Shown piece by piece: positions 9,165-16,444 of a stretch of DNA of 64,000 bases; position 1 is the stretch's first letter, and each line of letters begins with the position of its first letter. This DNA is from Luteibacter sp. OK325 (GTDB taxonomy: Bacteria > Pseudomonadota > Gammaproteobacteria > Xanthomonadales > Rhodanobacteraceae), in NCBI RefSeq assembly GCF_003050935.1, contig NZ_QAOX01000001.1:1-64000 (forward strand). Direction: 5' to 3'. The position numbers and the translations under genes are program-made. The notes below the pieces were generated by a model, which worked only from the letters and a program-made list of their open reading frames with translations, made no database searches and had not been told where the DNA came from.

Positions 9165-9503
9165 ATGAGAATGACGAAGATCCGCGGTTACTCGCTCGCC
9201 ATGATGGCGATGCTGGCCCTATGTGGGGAAGCCACCGCTGCAGGCATCACATGTCCCGCCGCCAGTGCCATCAAGCAGTCAGGCACGTCGAATGCCGGGA
9301 CGCAGCAGGAAGAAACGGACTACACGGCGACGGAAGGCGGAAAGACGTGGAAGGGGTCGGTTTCCGCATACGACGAACACACCGTCGACCTGAAGACCCT
9401 TAGCGCTGGGAAAGCAGCGACAGCCAACGCCAAAGGCCTCGTTGCATGCGATTACTTCAACGGCGAAACGGCCGCGCTTCGCCTGACGACGGACACCAAG
9501 TAG
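9165..9503 (+). CDS. Small secreted protein of unknown function
   Basis: A 112-residue protein with a signal peptide of about 26 residues (MRMTKIRGYSLAMMAMLALC... ending near ATAAG). The mature part has two cysteines that could form a disulphide (ITCPAAS and LVACDYF) and a Thr/Gly/Lys-rich middle. I recognise no domain. The start was placed at 9165 because AGGAG lies six bases upstream. It belongs to a patch of small unrecognised genes between the LacI regulator and the aminopeptidase. Confidence 0.6.
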   Translation: MRMTKIRGYSLAMMAMLALCGEATAAGITCPAASAIKQSGTSNAGTQQEETDYTATEGGKTWKGSVSAYDEHTVDLKTLSAGKAATANAKGLVACDYFNGETAALRLTTDTK

Positions 9504-9560
9504 CCGAAGCATGAAAAGCTGGGCGATCACTCGCCCGGCCTTCGGTACTACCAGGTTGCA

Positions 9561-9720
9561 TCAGGCGACGACCGAGATGGGGAGGCGCAGTGCCTCCATC
9601 AGTCTCATGCGGTCGGCGAGGCCGACGTAGAAAACCGTCAGGGCTTCAACCCATGGACGCGAGCGGACGCCACGTCGAATGCTTTCGAAAACGGTGGCCC
9701 TGCCACGTGGACTGACGGAC
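9561..9720 (-). pseudogene. Decayed 3' fragment of a paralogue of the 9793-10209 gene
   Basis: Translating the minus strand gives an open stretch ending at a TGA (9561-9563) whose last residues are VFYVGLADRMRLMEAL..ISVVA. The intact neighbour ends VSLYDGLMDWMKMMETQPARISVIA, so both share the Y-x-GL-x-D-x-M-x-x-ME and ISV-x-A pattern in the same order. No matching upstream half or start is found in this frame, and a second open frame overlaps it, consistent with frameshift and decay. A hairpin with a short T-rich tail lies just past the stop (about 9516-9540) and resembles a worn terminator. The homology is judged by eye only. Confidence 0.45.
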
Positions 9721-9792
9721 GTGCGGTGATCGGCGTTCGCAAGGTTGTCCTTGTTACGGCATAGGCACCCGGCCCCAGTACCGGCCCGAGAA

Positions 9793-10209
9793 TCACGCGA
9801 TCACCGAAATGCGGGCGGGCTGAGTCTCCATCATCTTCATCCAGTCCATTAGTCCGTCGTACAAACTCACCAGCTTCGAGAATCCATTGTCACGAGCAAA
9901 GCCGGCCATGCTGCTGATGGTTGCGGTAAAGTCCATGGGCACGTCTGGACGCTCGGCGTACCACTCTCCGGGAATTGCGCCGAAGAGTGTCGTGCAATAC
10001 AGCCCGTCGGGACCGTCGATCTGTCCGCTCATGAGGCGATCGTCGAGGTAGGCCTGTAGTTGTCGTGGCGTGATATTCGAAAAGTCGACAGCCCTCGGGG
10101 TGCTGTAACCAAGTATTTTTGTCTCGGATGGTGGCTCAATGGGCTTCTGCATGGTCGTCGCTGGTAATGCGAACATGCCCACCGTTATGGTCGAACTCGT
10201 GACTTCCAT
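9793..10209 (-). CDS. Hypothetical protein with adjacent decayed paralogue
   Basis: A 138-residue protein that I do not recognise. The start at 10209 (MEVTSSTITVGMFALP) is preceded on the minus strand by AGGAAG at good spacing; the open frame extends a further 31 codons upstream but without a ribosome site. The N-terminus is mildly hydrophobic but not a clear signal peptide. Visible stretches are PRAVDFSNITPRQLQAYLDD, a Cys-containing GLYCTTLFGAIPGEWY, and the aromatic, methionine-rich C-terminus. A fragment with the same C-terminal pattern lies downstream at 9561-9720, suggesting an old tandem duplication. Function unknown. Confidence 0.55.
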   Translation of the reverse strand: MEVTSSTITVGMFALPATTMQKPIEPPSETKILGYSTPRAVDFSNITPRQLQAYLDDRLMSGQIDGPDGLYCTTLFGAIPGEWYAERPDVPMDFTATISSMAGFARDNGFSKLVSLYDGLMDWMKMMETQPARISVIA

Positions 10210-10455
10210 GAAGCTGCTTCCTGATCGGGATGAGCCAAGAGACCAGAGAACAGCTCGCCTCGATAGACGTCCTACTGACACCGCGACGACGGCTGTCACC
10301 ATGTATAGCCTCTCGCCTACACCCTACGACCGCCGGAAATCGATCACGCATGATTGAGGCGTAAGCCGCCATGGTTTTCATCCGCGCGCCATCGAATTAC
10401 CAGGAAAGGTACTCGGATGATGCCTCGGCCTATTCAGGCTGAGGAGAATGAATTC

Positions 10456-10887
10456 ATGAAGCGATTCGTCGTTACCGCGTGCGTGTTAAGTCTGATGCTT
10501 GGCATCGGCGCGGCCCACGCCAGCAATAGTCTTACGCGGGTGTACGTGCACCACGTGAACTCGTCGAAAGGAGGCACTGAGGTCATCCCGCAGGGTGGCT
10601 CGTGGACCGCCCGAGACCACGGCGGCGCCACGTTCCAGATCGTTACCGACGAAATCGGCTACGGGCACGGCGCGCAGGCACGACTGCTCGGAACGCCTCT
10701 TCGCGAGGTCAAGTACGAATCCCTCTGCAACGTTGGCGGTCGCCTGGGATCCTGCCCACGCGGCGCAACGATCATCGGCCATCGCAGCACATGGGACGCC
10801 AGCGGTCGCGACGGTGGAAACTTCGAGGTCGTCGTGTTTCCAAACGGCTTCGGCAGTTCGAAGCGAGCCACCTTGCAAATCCGCTGA
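10456..10887 (+). CDS. Small secreted protein of unknown function
   Basis: A 143-residue protein with a clear signal peptide (MKRFVVTACVLSLMLGIGAAHA, cleavage near residue 22). The mature part is Gly/Thr-rich with one Cys pair (ESLCNVGGRLGSCPRG) and looks like a compact beta-rich secreted domain. GAGGAG at 10441-10446 fits as the ribosome site. I recognise no family. The gene is immediately followed by a family 1 palindromic element (10927-11147, inverted). Confidence 0.6.
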   Translation: MKRFVVTACVLSLMLGIGAAHASNSLTRVYVHHVNSSKGGTEVIPQGGSWTARDHGGATFQIVTDEIGYGHGAQARLLGTPLREVKYESLCNVGGRLGSCPRGATIIGHRSTWDASGRDGGNFEVVVFPNGFGSSKRATLQIR

Positions 10888-10926
10888 TAGAAAAAAAGGT
10901 TCTTCACGGGTTACCGGGGTCCAGGC

Positions 10927-11147
10927 GCTCGCCTTCGGCCTCGTGGGCTCGGCTTCGCCGTTGCTCTCTACACTTGAGCGTCTCGCGGAGGAGACCTGGG
11001 TGCCCACCCTCGCTGCTCAGACAGTCCTCCGCGTTTCGTACCGGAAGGCCGCTAACGCGGCCCGTGTATCTATCTGGCCTACGGCCACTCCACTTGTGCG
11101 GAACTCGCCTCGAGGGCGGGCACCCAGGTCTCTCACGACGATACGGT
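10927..11147 (-). repeat. Long palindromic extragenic element, family 1, copy 2
   Basis: Inverted copy of the element at 4-225. The arms are 10991-11012 and 11111-11132, matching at 21 of 22 positions. Similarity to copy 1 continues outside the arms on both sides: the CTCTACACTTGAGCGTCTCGC side, and the ACGATACGGT side that mirrors ACCGTATCGT at 4-13. Compared with copy 1, the arm reads ACCTGGGTG instead of ACCTTGGTG, and the opposite arm changes in step. Confidence 0.8.
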
Positions 11148-11378
11148 TAGCTGTAAGGCGAGCCGTTGGCGTGCGTGTGACCGCCGAAGCGGACCGTTAC
11201 GGTGGCCGTGCCGGCACGTCATTTCCGGTCCGGTGAGCGCCGTCGTAGCTGCTGCGATGCCTCGTGAGGACGATCGCGACCGGCGCGACGCGGTTGACCG
11301 TTTGGCGATGGCGACGAGCCAGCAGTCGAAGCGGCTTTGCTTTATCGGCTCGACCCGCACGAACCTCAGGGATGGGAA
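11148..11378. other. Non-coding spacer between two inverted palindromic elements
   Basis: No convincing gene. Open frames in this stretch run into the flanking repeats and have neither ribosome sites nor recognisable protein content. It carries short self-complementary stretches but no terminator or tRNA that I can identify. Confidence 0.5.
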
Positions 11379-11520
11379 GAGCCTTCGGTGCCCACCCTCG
11401 AGGCGAGTTCCGCACAAGTGGAGCGGCCGTAGGCCAAATGAGTACACGGCCGCGTTAGCGGCCTTTCCGGTACGGAACGCGGAGGACTGTCTGAGCAGCG
11501 AGGGTGGGCACCGAAGGCTC
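11379..11520 (+). repeat. Long palindromic extragenic element, family 1, copy 3
   Basis: Shorter copy of the family in the same orientation as copy 1 and facing copy 2. The arms 11379-11400 and 11499-11520 are perfect 22-base inverted repeats. They read GCCTTCGGTG where copy 1 has ACCTTGGTG, so both arms have changed together. The interior holds CGCACAAGTGGAGCGGCCGT as in copy 1, and AGTACACGGCCGC (11441-11453), which is shared with the second element family at 57127-57139. It ends about 50 bases before the aminopeptidase terminator. Confidence 0.8.
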
Positions 11521-11571
11521 TGCGCCGCCACGTCCGTCGCTTGCAGCGTCCCCGGAATTCCGCGATGAACC

Positions 11572-11604
11572 AAAAAAAGGCCGGGCGATCGCTCGCCCGG
11601 CCTT
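11572..11604 (-). terminator. Rho-independent terminator of the M1 aminopeptidase gene
   Basis: A hairpin with GGCCGGGCGA paired to TCGCCCGGCC, read on the minus strand, is followed by seven T residues. It lies about 25 bases beyond the aminopeptidase stop codon. Confidence 0.85.
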
Positions 11605-11626
11605 CGGTGTTACACGTCGAAAACGA

Positions 11627-14314
11627 TCAGCGCGTGATCGCCTTCGGGTCCTGCTTCGCCTTCAGCGCCGCACACAGCAGAGTCGACTCGCTGGTCTGGG
11701 CCAGGTCGCGCTCCGCACCGCTCACCTGCGCGAGCTTCGGCTTGAAGTACTCGCTCATGCGGTCGGCTTCGGCCTTCGAGCAGCTGCCGCCTGCGGCCAT
11801 CGTGACGAGCCTGCCGCCGGCGAAGCTGCCGGTACGCGCCACGATCTTGTCGTAGTTGGTCGTGTACCACTTCCACAGCTCATTGCGCGAGGCTTCGGAA
11901 TCACGGTTGCCACGCATCAGCGATGCCATCTCGCCCACCTTCACGTCCTTGCCCAGCGAGAAGTCGCGCACCTTGTTCGACTGCGTCACGTCCTTGGTGC
12001 TCGCAAGGGCCGAGAGCATCGCATTGCGCTTGGCCGGGTCGGAGGTCTTCGGGATCTCGGCGATCAGCGCATCGATGGCCGGTGCGCCGCGTTCCTGCAC
12101 TGCCACGCCAAGCGCGTCGCCGAGCAGGTCGGGATCGGCGGCATCGAGGTCCAGATGCCCATCCTTGACCTTCAGTGCGGCGTCGCCCTGCTTCAGCAGC
12201 TCGGCACGGACTTCCGGCGCGGCGATGTCATCGTCACCCAGGAAGCCGGCGAGTGTCGTGCGGGTAATCGTGTCGTTGTCGGCTTCGCCGGCCTTCTTGC
12301 GGTAGCCCAGTTCCTTGAGCTTCGGCAGGTAGGCGTCCACAGCCCACTTGCGCAGGTGATCGCGCTGGGCGTCGGTGGTGGCTTCGTTGTGGAGGATCCA
12401 GTTGAACGTGACGATCGGTGCGGTGAAGACTTCGCGGGTCTTCGAGGCCGTGATGGGCTTGAGCGCGGCGAGCACGTTACCGGCGTCGAGGTCGCCATGC
12501 AGGAACGCTGCACGTACGGCGTCCACGTAGGCCAGCTGCTCGGCATCGCTCAGCGTGCCGACTACCTTGCTTAACGCGGCGAGGTCGGTCTTGTTCTGCG
12601 CGAAGCGGTAGTAACCACGACCGTTCGCGTTCGGCAGCACCCACGTGCCCTTGGCCGCATCGTCGAGCACCATGGTGCCGGTGGCCTGGTCGAACAGCTC
12701 GCACTTGACCTTGTTCGCACCGCCGGCCGTGCCGTAGCGCACGCACATCGGCACGCCCCACACGCGGCTGGCATCGCCCGTGCTGCCCAGTGGCAGGTAA
12801 CGGCTCTGGGTCAGGTGGAGGACGGTCTTGCCACCTTCGACCTTCACCTCAGTGGTGACGTAAGGCACGCCCGACTGGTTGAGGAAGCTGCGGAAGGCGC
12901 TCTTGAACGCATCGCCCTGGCCAGCGGCCTCGGCGATCGAGTCGATCAGGTCATCGGCCGTCGCGTTGGCGAACTTGTGCTTCTGGATGTAGGCGCGCAT
13001 GCCCTTCTGGAACACCGGGTCGGTGACATAGCCCTCGAACATGCCGAGAACGGCAGCACCCTTCTGGTAGGTGATGCCATCGAACGCGGTTTCGATATCA
13101 CCGTTGCCGGTGATCGGCTGGCGGATCTTGCGCGCGCTGACCAGGCTGTCGTTGTTCATTGCGCCTTGCGCGCCGCGAACACGGTCGAGATCGGCGCGGT
13201 ATTCCGGGTGCACCTTGGTGGTGACCTTCTGCTGCATCCAGGTGGCGAAGGCTTCATTGAGCCAGAGGTCGTCCCACCAGGCCATGGTCACGGTGTCGCC
13301 GGTCCACTGGTGTGCCAGTTCGTGCGCGTTGACGTTGAACGAGCCGCGGACGTACTGCGCCGCCGAATCCGGATCGATCAGCAGGAGCCAGTCACGGAAG
13401 GTGACCAGGCCCGCATTCTCCATGGCGCCGGCGCTGAAGTCAGGCGCGGCGAGCAGGTCGAGCTTGTCGTACGGGTAACCGAAACCGTAGTAGTCCTCGA
13501 GCGTGTGGATGATCGAGTTGGTCTCGCCCAGCACGTGCTGCATGCGATGGCCCTCGCCCTTGGCGGCGATGCCGCGCAGCGGCGTGGCGGTCGTGCGGAA
13601 TTCGGTCGGCGAAATGTCCGGCCCCTTCACGACGTCCCAGGGACCCACGGCAAACGCGACCAGGTAGGTCGGCAGCGGCTTGGTCGTGGAGAAAGTGAGC
13701 GTCTTCCAGCCCGCACCGGCCTTTTCTTCTTTCACCTGGGCGGTATTGGCCACGCCCTGGTCGTCGGCCGGAATGGTCAGGCTGAGATCGAACGGGACCT
13801 TGAACGACGGCTCGTCGAAGCCCGGGAATGCATAACGCGCGGAGACCGGCTCCATCTGCGTCATCGCGTACGGCACGCCTTCGTGCGAGACCTTGTACAG
13901 GCCCTGCAGCTGCTTGTTCAGCGGCGCGGTGAATTCGATCGCCAGGGTAATTTCCTGCGGCTCAAGCTTCGCGCCGAGATCGATGCGCGCGACGCCTTCC
14001 TTCTCGGCAGCCACGGTGTACTTGCCGACGTGCTTCTTGCCAGCGGCATCAGTCACGGTGACCTTGGAGACCTTGAGGTCCTTACCGTGCAGCCAGATGA
14101 AATCCGACGCCTGGCTCAGCTTGATCTTGATCGTGGTCGAGCCGGAATAGTTTTCCTGCTTGGGGTCGACCTTGAAGGCCAGCTTGTAGTTTTCCGGCTG
14201 GGCCCAGGTAGGCAGGTGGCCGAGGGGCGCGGCGGCGTCCGTGCCGGCGGCGAAGGCGGCGCCACAGCAGGTGGCGAGCGCGGTGAGAACGAGAGGACGG
14301 ACGAAACGACGCAT
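11627..14314 (-). CDS. M1 family zinc aminopeptidase, secreted
   Basis: An 895-residue metallo-aminopeptidase that removes N-terminal residues from peptides. A signal peptide of about 22 residues (ending AAFAAG) directs it to the periplasm or outside. The exopeptidase motif GAMENAG is at 296-302, the zinc site HELAHQW at 331-337, and the downstream glutamate in NEAFATW near 354. The N-terminal beta domain carries the MTQMEPVSARYAFPGFDEP region typical of M1 enzymes and the C-terminal half is the ERAP1-like helical domain. Length and the signal peptide fit the Xanthomonadales secreted M1 group rather than cytosolic PepN, so no symbol is given. It ends in its own terminator. Confidence 0.93.
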   Translation of the reverse strand: MRRFVRPLVLTALATCCGAAFAAGTDAAAPLGHLPTWAQPENYKLAFKVDPKQENYSGSTTIKIKLSQASDFIWLHGKDLKVSKVTVTDAAGKKHVGKYTVAAEKEGVARIDLGAKLEPQEITLAIEFTAPLNKQLQGLYKVSHEGVPYAMTQMEPVSARYAFPGFDEPSFKVPFDLSLTIPADDQGVANTAQVKEEKAGAGWKTLTFSTTKPLPTYLVAFAVGPWDVVKGPDISPTEFRTTATPLRGIAAKGEGHRMQHVLGETNSIIHTLEDYYGFGYPYDKLDLLAAPDFSAGAMENAGLVTFRDWLLLIDPDSAAQYVRGSFNVNAHELAHQWTGDTVTMAWWDDLWLNEAFATWMQQKVTTKVHPEYRADLDRVRGAQGAMNNDSLVSARKIRQPITGNGDIETAFDGITYQKGAAVLGMFEGYVTDPVFQKGMRAYIQKHKFANATADDLIDSIAEAAGQGDAFKSAFRSFLNQSGVPYVTTEVKVEGGKTVLHLTQSRYLPLGSTGDASRVWGVPMCVRYGTAGGANKVKCELFDQATGTMVLDDAAKGTWVLPNANGRGYYRFAQNKTDLAALSKVVGTLSDAEQLAYVDAVRAAFLHGDLDAGNVLAALKPITASKTREVFTAPIVTFNWILHNEATTDAQRDHLRKWAVDAYLPKLKELGYRKKAGEADNDTITRTTLAGFLGDDDIAAPEVRAELLKQGDAALKVKDGHLDLDAADPDLLGDALGVAVQERGAPAIDALIAEIPKTSDPAKRNAMLSALASTKDVTQSNKVRDFSLGKDVKVGEMASLMRGNRDSEASRNELWKWYTTNYDKIVARTGSFAGGRLVTMAAGGSCSKAEADRMSEYFKPKLAQVSGAERDLAQTSESTLLCAALKAKQDPKAITR

Positions 14315-14431
14315 GGCGGGTGGGACTCCCCTGTGGGTAATCGCCCATCCTGCGAACAGGGATGACCTTCGACACAGTGCCAGAAGGCACCCCCGTCCTC
14401 GCTGCGCCGCGTCATTCCAGACGCTGCGGCA

Positions 14432-14791
14432 TCAAAGTTCGACGATGGGCTTGAACCCGCCAAAGAACATCCGCTTGCCGTCGAAGGGTAACTTCTTGGG
14501 GTCCATGAATTCGGCAAGTCGCGGATCTTCCATCACTTTCTTCATGACGCGGTCGCGTGCGCGCTTGTTCTCGTAGACCACCCAGGAGAACACCACGGTC
14601 TCGCCGGGCTTCAGCTTCACGGACTGCGGAAACGAGGTGGATTTGCCGGGTTTGACGTCATCGGCGATGCATTCGTTGTAGGCCAGGGCGCCGTGCTCCA
14701 TCCAGATCTTGCCCGCCTTGCGGGCCATTTTCTTGTAGTCGTCCATGCGATCCAGCGGTACGGGTAGAACGAAACCGTCGACGTAGCTCAT
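14432..14791 (-). CDS. DUF1428 family protein
   Basis: A 119-residue protein matching the DUF1428 family (dimeric alpha+beta barrel fold). Recognisable features are the MSYVDGFVLPVP start, the WMEHGALAYNECIADD segment, the VVFSWVVYENKRARDRVMKKVM motif and the C-terminal DGKRMFFGGFKPIVEL. No function is assigned to the family; members are small stress- or metabolism-linked cytosolic proteins. It lies between the aminopeptidase and ahpD on the same strand. Confidence 0.88.
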   Translation of the reverse strand: MSYVDGFVLPVPLDRMDDYKKMARKAGKIWMEHGALAYNECIADDVKPGKSTSFPQSVKLKPGETVVFSWVVYENKRARDRVMKKVMEDPRLAEFMDPKKLPFDGKRMFFGGFKPIVEL

Positions 14792-14841
14792 GGTGCAGCC
14801 CTCCCGGGGTGAATGTCCGCAGAGCGTCTCTCAGAACGAGG

Positions 14842-14866
14842 AAAGGCCGCGTTAAACGCGGCCTTT
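14842..14866 (-). terminator. Hairpin terminator downstream of ahpD
   Basis: Near-perfect stem AAAGGCCGCG / CGCGGCCTTT with a short loop, about 125 bases past the ahpD stop. It has only a moderate T tail on the minus strand. It could end the ahpD transcript or isolate the DUF1428 gene. Confidence 0.5.
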
Positions 14867-14879
14867 GGGGCAGCTCCTT

Positions 14880-14947
14880 GTGGGAGCCGGCTATGCCGGC
14901 GATGGGGTTGAGGCAACCTGACCATCGCCGCTGAAGCGGCTCCCACA
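14880..14947. repeat. Inverted pair of REP-type repeats (REPIN-like)
   Basis: Two REP units face each other: GTGGGAGCCGGCTATGCCGGCGATGG and, inverted, CCATCGCCGCTGAAGCGGCTCCCAC. About 15 bases separate them. Each has its own inner palindrome (GCCGGCTATGCCGGC; GCCGCTGAAGCGGC), with different loop bases but the same GTGGGAGC tail. This is the arrangement of REP doublets described in Pseudomonas and Xanthomonadales. Confidence 0.8.
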
Positions 14948-14989
14948 ATAGGGCCTCCACAGAGGCCCAATGCAGTCCCTGCTTGCCGA

Positions 14990-15532
14990 TCAGCCGGCAG
15001 CGTCAGCCTGCTCGAGAACCACGGCAACACCGTGGATCACCGAGGCGATGCGGACGGCGCTCTGGATCGCCTGGACCGAAATGCCACCGTCGCGGAGCAC
15101 CTTGTCGTGGGAGTCGATGCACATGCCGCAACCGTTGACGGCCGAGACCGCCAGCGAGACGAGTTCGAAGTCGTTCTTGGCGTCGCCCTTGTAGGCACCG
15201 ATCACGTTCATGCGCAGCTTGGCCGGAATGCTCGCGTACTCCGGGTGGCTGACCAGGTGCTGGAAGCGGTAGTAGATGTTGTTCATGCCCATGATCGCTG
15301 CCGAACCCTTGGCGGCGGTCAGCTGTTCGGCCGTAGCGTGCTCGGCGGCGAACGCGGCGATGGCTTCGGTCAGCGGCTTGTAACGGGCCGAGAAGGCGGC
15401 GCCGAGCGCGACCATCGAAATCTGGGCGAGGTTGAGGCCAGGAGCTCCCGCTTCGCTCAACACGGAGTCGAGGTTGAGCTTGAGGTCCTTGGCGTATTCG
15501 GGAAGCTTGCTGCGGAGATCGGCGACGCTCAT
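14990..15532 (-). CDS. ahpD: Alkyl hydroperoxidase AhpD
   Basis: A 180-residue AhpD of the carboxymuconolactone decarboxylase fold. In the M. tuberculosis system AhpD recycles AhpC with electrons from dihydrolipoamide. The catalytic set is present: Glu123, Cys135-x2-Cys138 in NGCGMCIDSH, and His142. The start at 15532 (MSVADLRSKL) is chosen over a longer frame because the extension is Arg/Pro-rich non-coding sequence and an AAGG site precedes 15532. It lies downstream of ahpC on the same strand, with a hairpin terminator between them, so it may be expressed partly by read-through. Confidence 0.93.
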   Translation of the reverse strand: MSVADLRSKLPEYAKDLKLNLDSVLSEAGAPGLNLAQISMVALGAAFSARYKPLTEAIAAFAAEHATAEQLTAAKGSAAIMGMNNIYYRFQHLVSHPEYASIPAKLRMNVIGAYKGDAKNDFELVSLAVSAVNGCGMCIDSHDKVLRDGGISVQAIQSAVRIASVIHGVAVVLEQADAAG

Positions 15533-15641
15533 GGGATGCACCTTGTCTTTGGCTAGGGAATGGGTCGCGGAATGGCTCGGCGCGCACGGCACCGGTTCAC
15601 GCGGGACACGCAAGGCGTGTCGGTGAGGTGGTAACGGTCTT

Positions 15642-15677
15642 AGAAAAGAGGCGGTGAAGCGAACTTCACCGCCTCTG
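15642..15677 (-). terminator. Hairpin terminator between ahpC and ahpD
   Basis: Stem GAGGCGGTGAA / TTCACCGCCTC with a short loop, followed by TTTTCT on the minus strand, just past the ahpC stop. It should make ahpC more abundant than ahpD. Confidence 0.8.
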
Positions 15678-15740
15678 ACGGTTGCCCGCGCCACGCGGGG
15701 GAGGGAGCGTTGTGGCGCGGGACTTACGACCAGTGGTGCC

Positions 15741-16289
15741 TTAGGCGACCTTCAGGGTCTCGTCGCCGGACTTCCAGTTGCAGGCGCACAGCTCGTCGGT
15801 CTGCAGCGCGTCGAGAACGCGCAGCACTTCGTCCGGGTTACGGCCAACCGAACCGGCGGTCACGTAGGCGAACTGGATCTCGCCGTTCGGATCGACCAGG
15901 AAGGTAGCGCGCTGGGCGACGCCTTCGTCGGTCAGGATACCGAGGGCCGAGGTCAGGTCCTTCTTGATATCAGCAACCATCGGGAACAGCAGGTCCTTCA
16001 GGTCGGCGTGGTCCATGCGCCAGGCGCGGTGGACGAACTCGGAGTCGGTCGACACGGCCAGCACCTGGCAGTCGCGGTCGGCGAACTTCTCGTTCAGATC
16101 GCTGAAACCCTTGATCTCGGTCGGGCAGACGAAGGTGAAGTCCTTCGGGTAGAAGAACACGAGCTTCCACTTGCCCTCGTACGACTTGTCGGAGACGTCC
16201 ATGAACGCGTCTTCGATCTTGTTCGCGAGCGGGCCGCCGTTGACGGCCTTGAGGTTGAACTGGGGGAACTTATCGCCAATGCTCAGCAC
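15741..16289 (-). CDS. ahpC: Peroxiredoxin AhpC (AhpD-dependent type)
   Basis: A 182-residue 2-Cys peroxiredoxin that reduces hydrogen peroxide, organic peroxides and peroxynitrite. The peroxidatic cysteine is Cys55 in FTFVCPTEI. The C-terminus has a CAC pair (Cys168, Cys170) in DELCACNWKSGD, as in M. tuberculosis AhpC, which works with AhpD rather than the AhpF flavoprotein; no ahpF is present here. The start is GTG at 16289, chosen for the GGAGAG site seven bases upstream; the longer ATG frame has no such site. It is divergent from oxyR across a region with an OxyR-like site. Confidence 0.95.
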   Translation of the reverse strand: MLSIGDKFPQFNLKAVNGGPLANKIEDAFMDVSDKSYEGKWKLVFFYPKDFTFVCPTEIKGFSDLNEKFADRDCQVLAVSTDSEFVHRAWRMDHADLKDLLFPMVADIKKDLTSALGILTDEGVAQRATFLVDPNGEIQFAYVTAGSVGRNPDEVLRVLDALQTDELCACNWKSGDETLKVA

Positions 16290-16371
16290 GTTTGACTCTC
16301 CGTTGAGGGTGGTTTGAACTCTGCGCGCGCTTAGATTGCCGCGACTGAATGCCAAGGTTAACGGGCCGGGA

Positions 16372-16420
16372 CATATATCTCAAATCGATTGTAGACATCA
16401 ATGTGATAGGCTGGACCTAT
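16372..16420 (-). promoter_or_regulatory. ahpC promoter with OxyR-like binding site
   Basis: On the minus strand, TTGATG (16396-16401) and TATATG (16372-16377) are separated by 18 bases and fit a sigma-70 promoter for ahpC. Just upstream, 16406-16420 reads ATAGGCTGGACCTAT, matching the OxyR half-site pattern ATAG-N7-CTAT with the internal A. A weaker partner, ATTG-N7-CAAT, is at 16388-16402. The spacing of the two sites (3 bases) differs from the 7 of the E. coli consensus. Location between divergent ahpC and oxyR suits joint activation and autoregulation. Confidence 0.6.
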
Positions 16421-16444
16421 TGAAACCGAGTCGAGCCCGTCGCC

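Noticed and set aside
11133-11573. Several open frames of 70-146 codons over the family 1 elements.
   Set aside because: They translate the repeat itself on both strands (for instance the same SLRCPPSLLRQSSAFRTG segment appears in copies) and have no ribosome sites.
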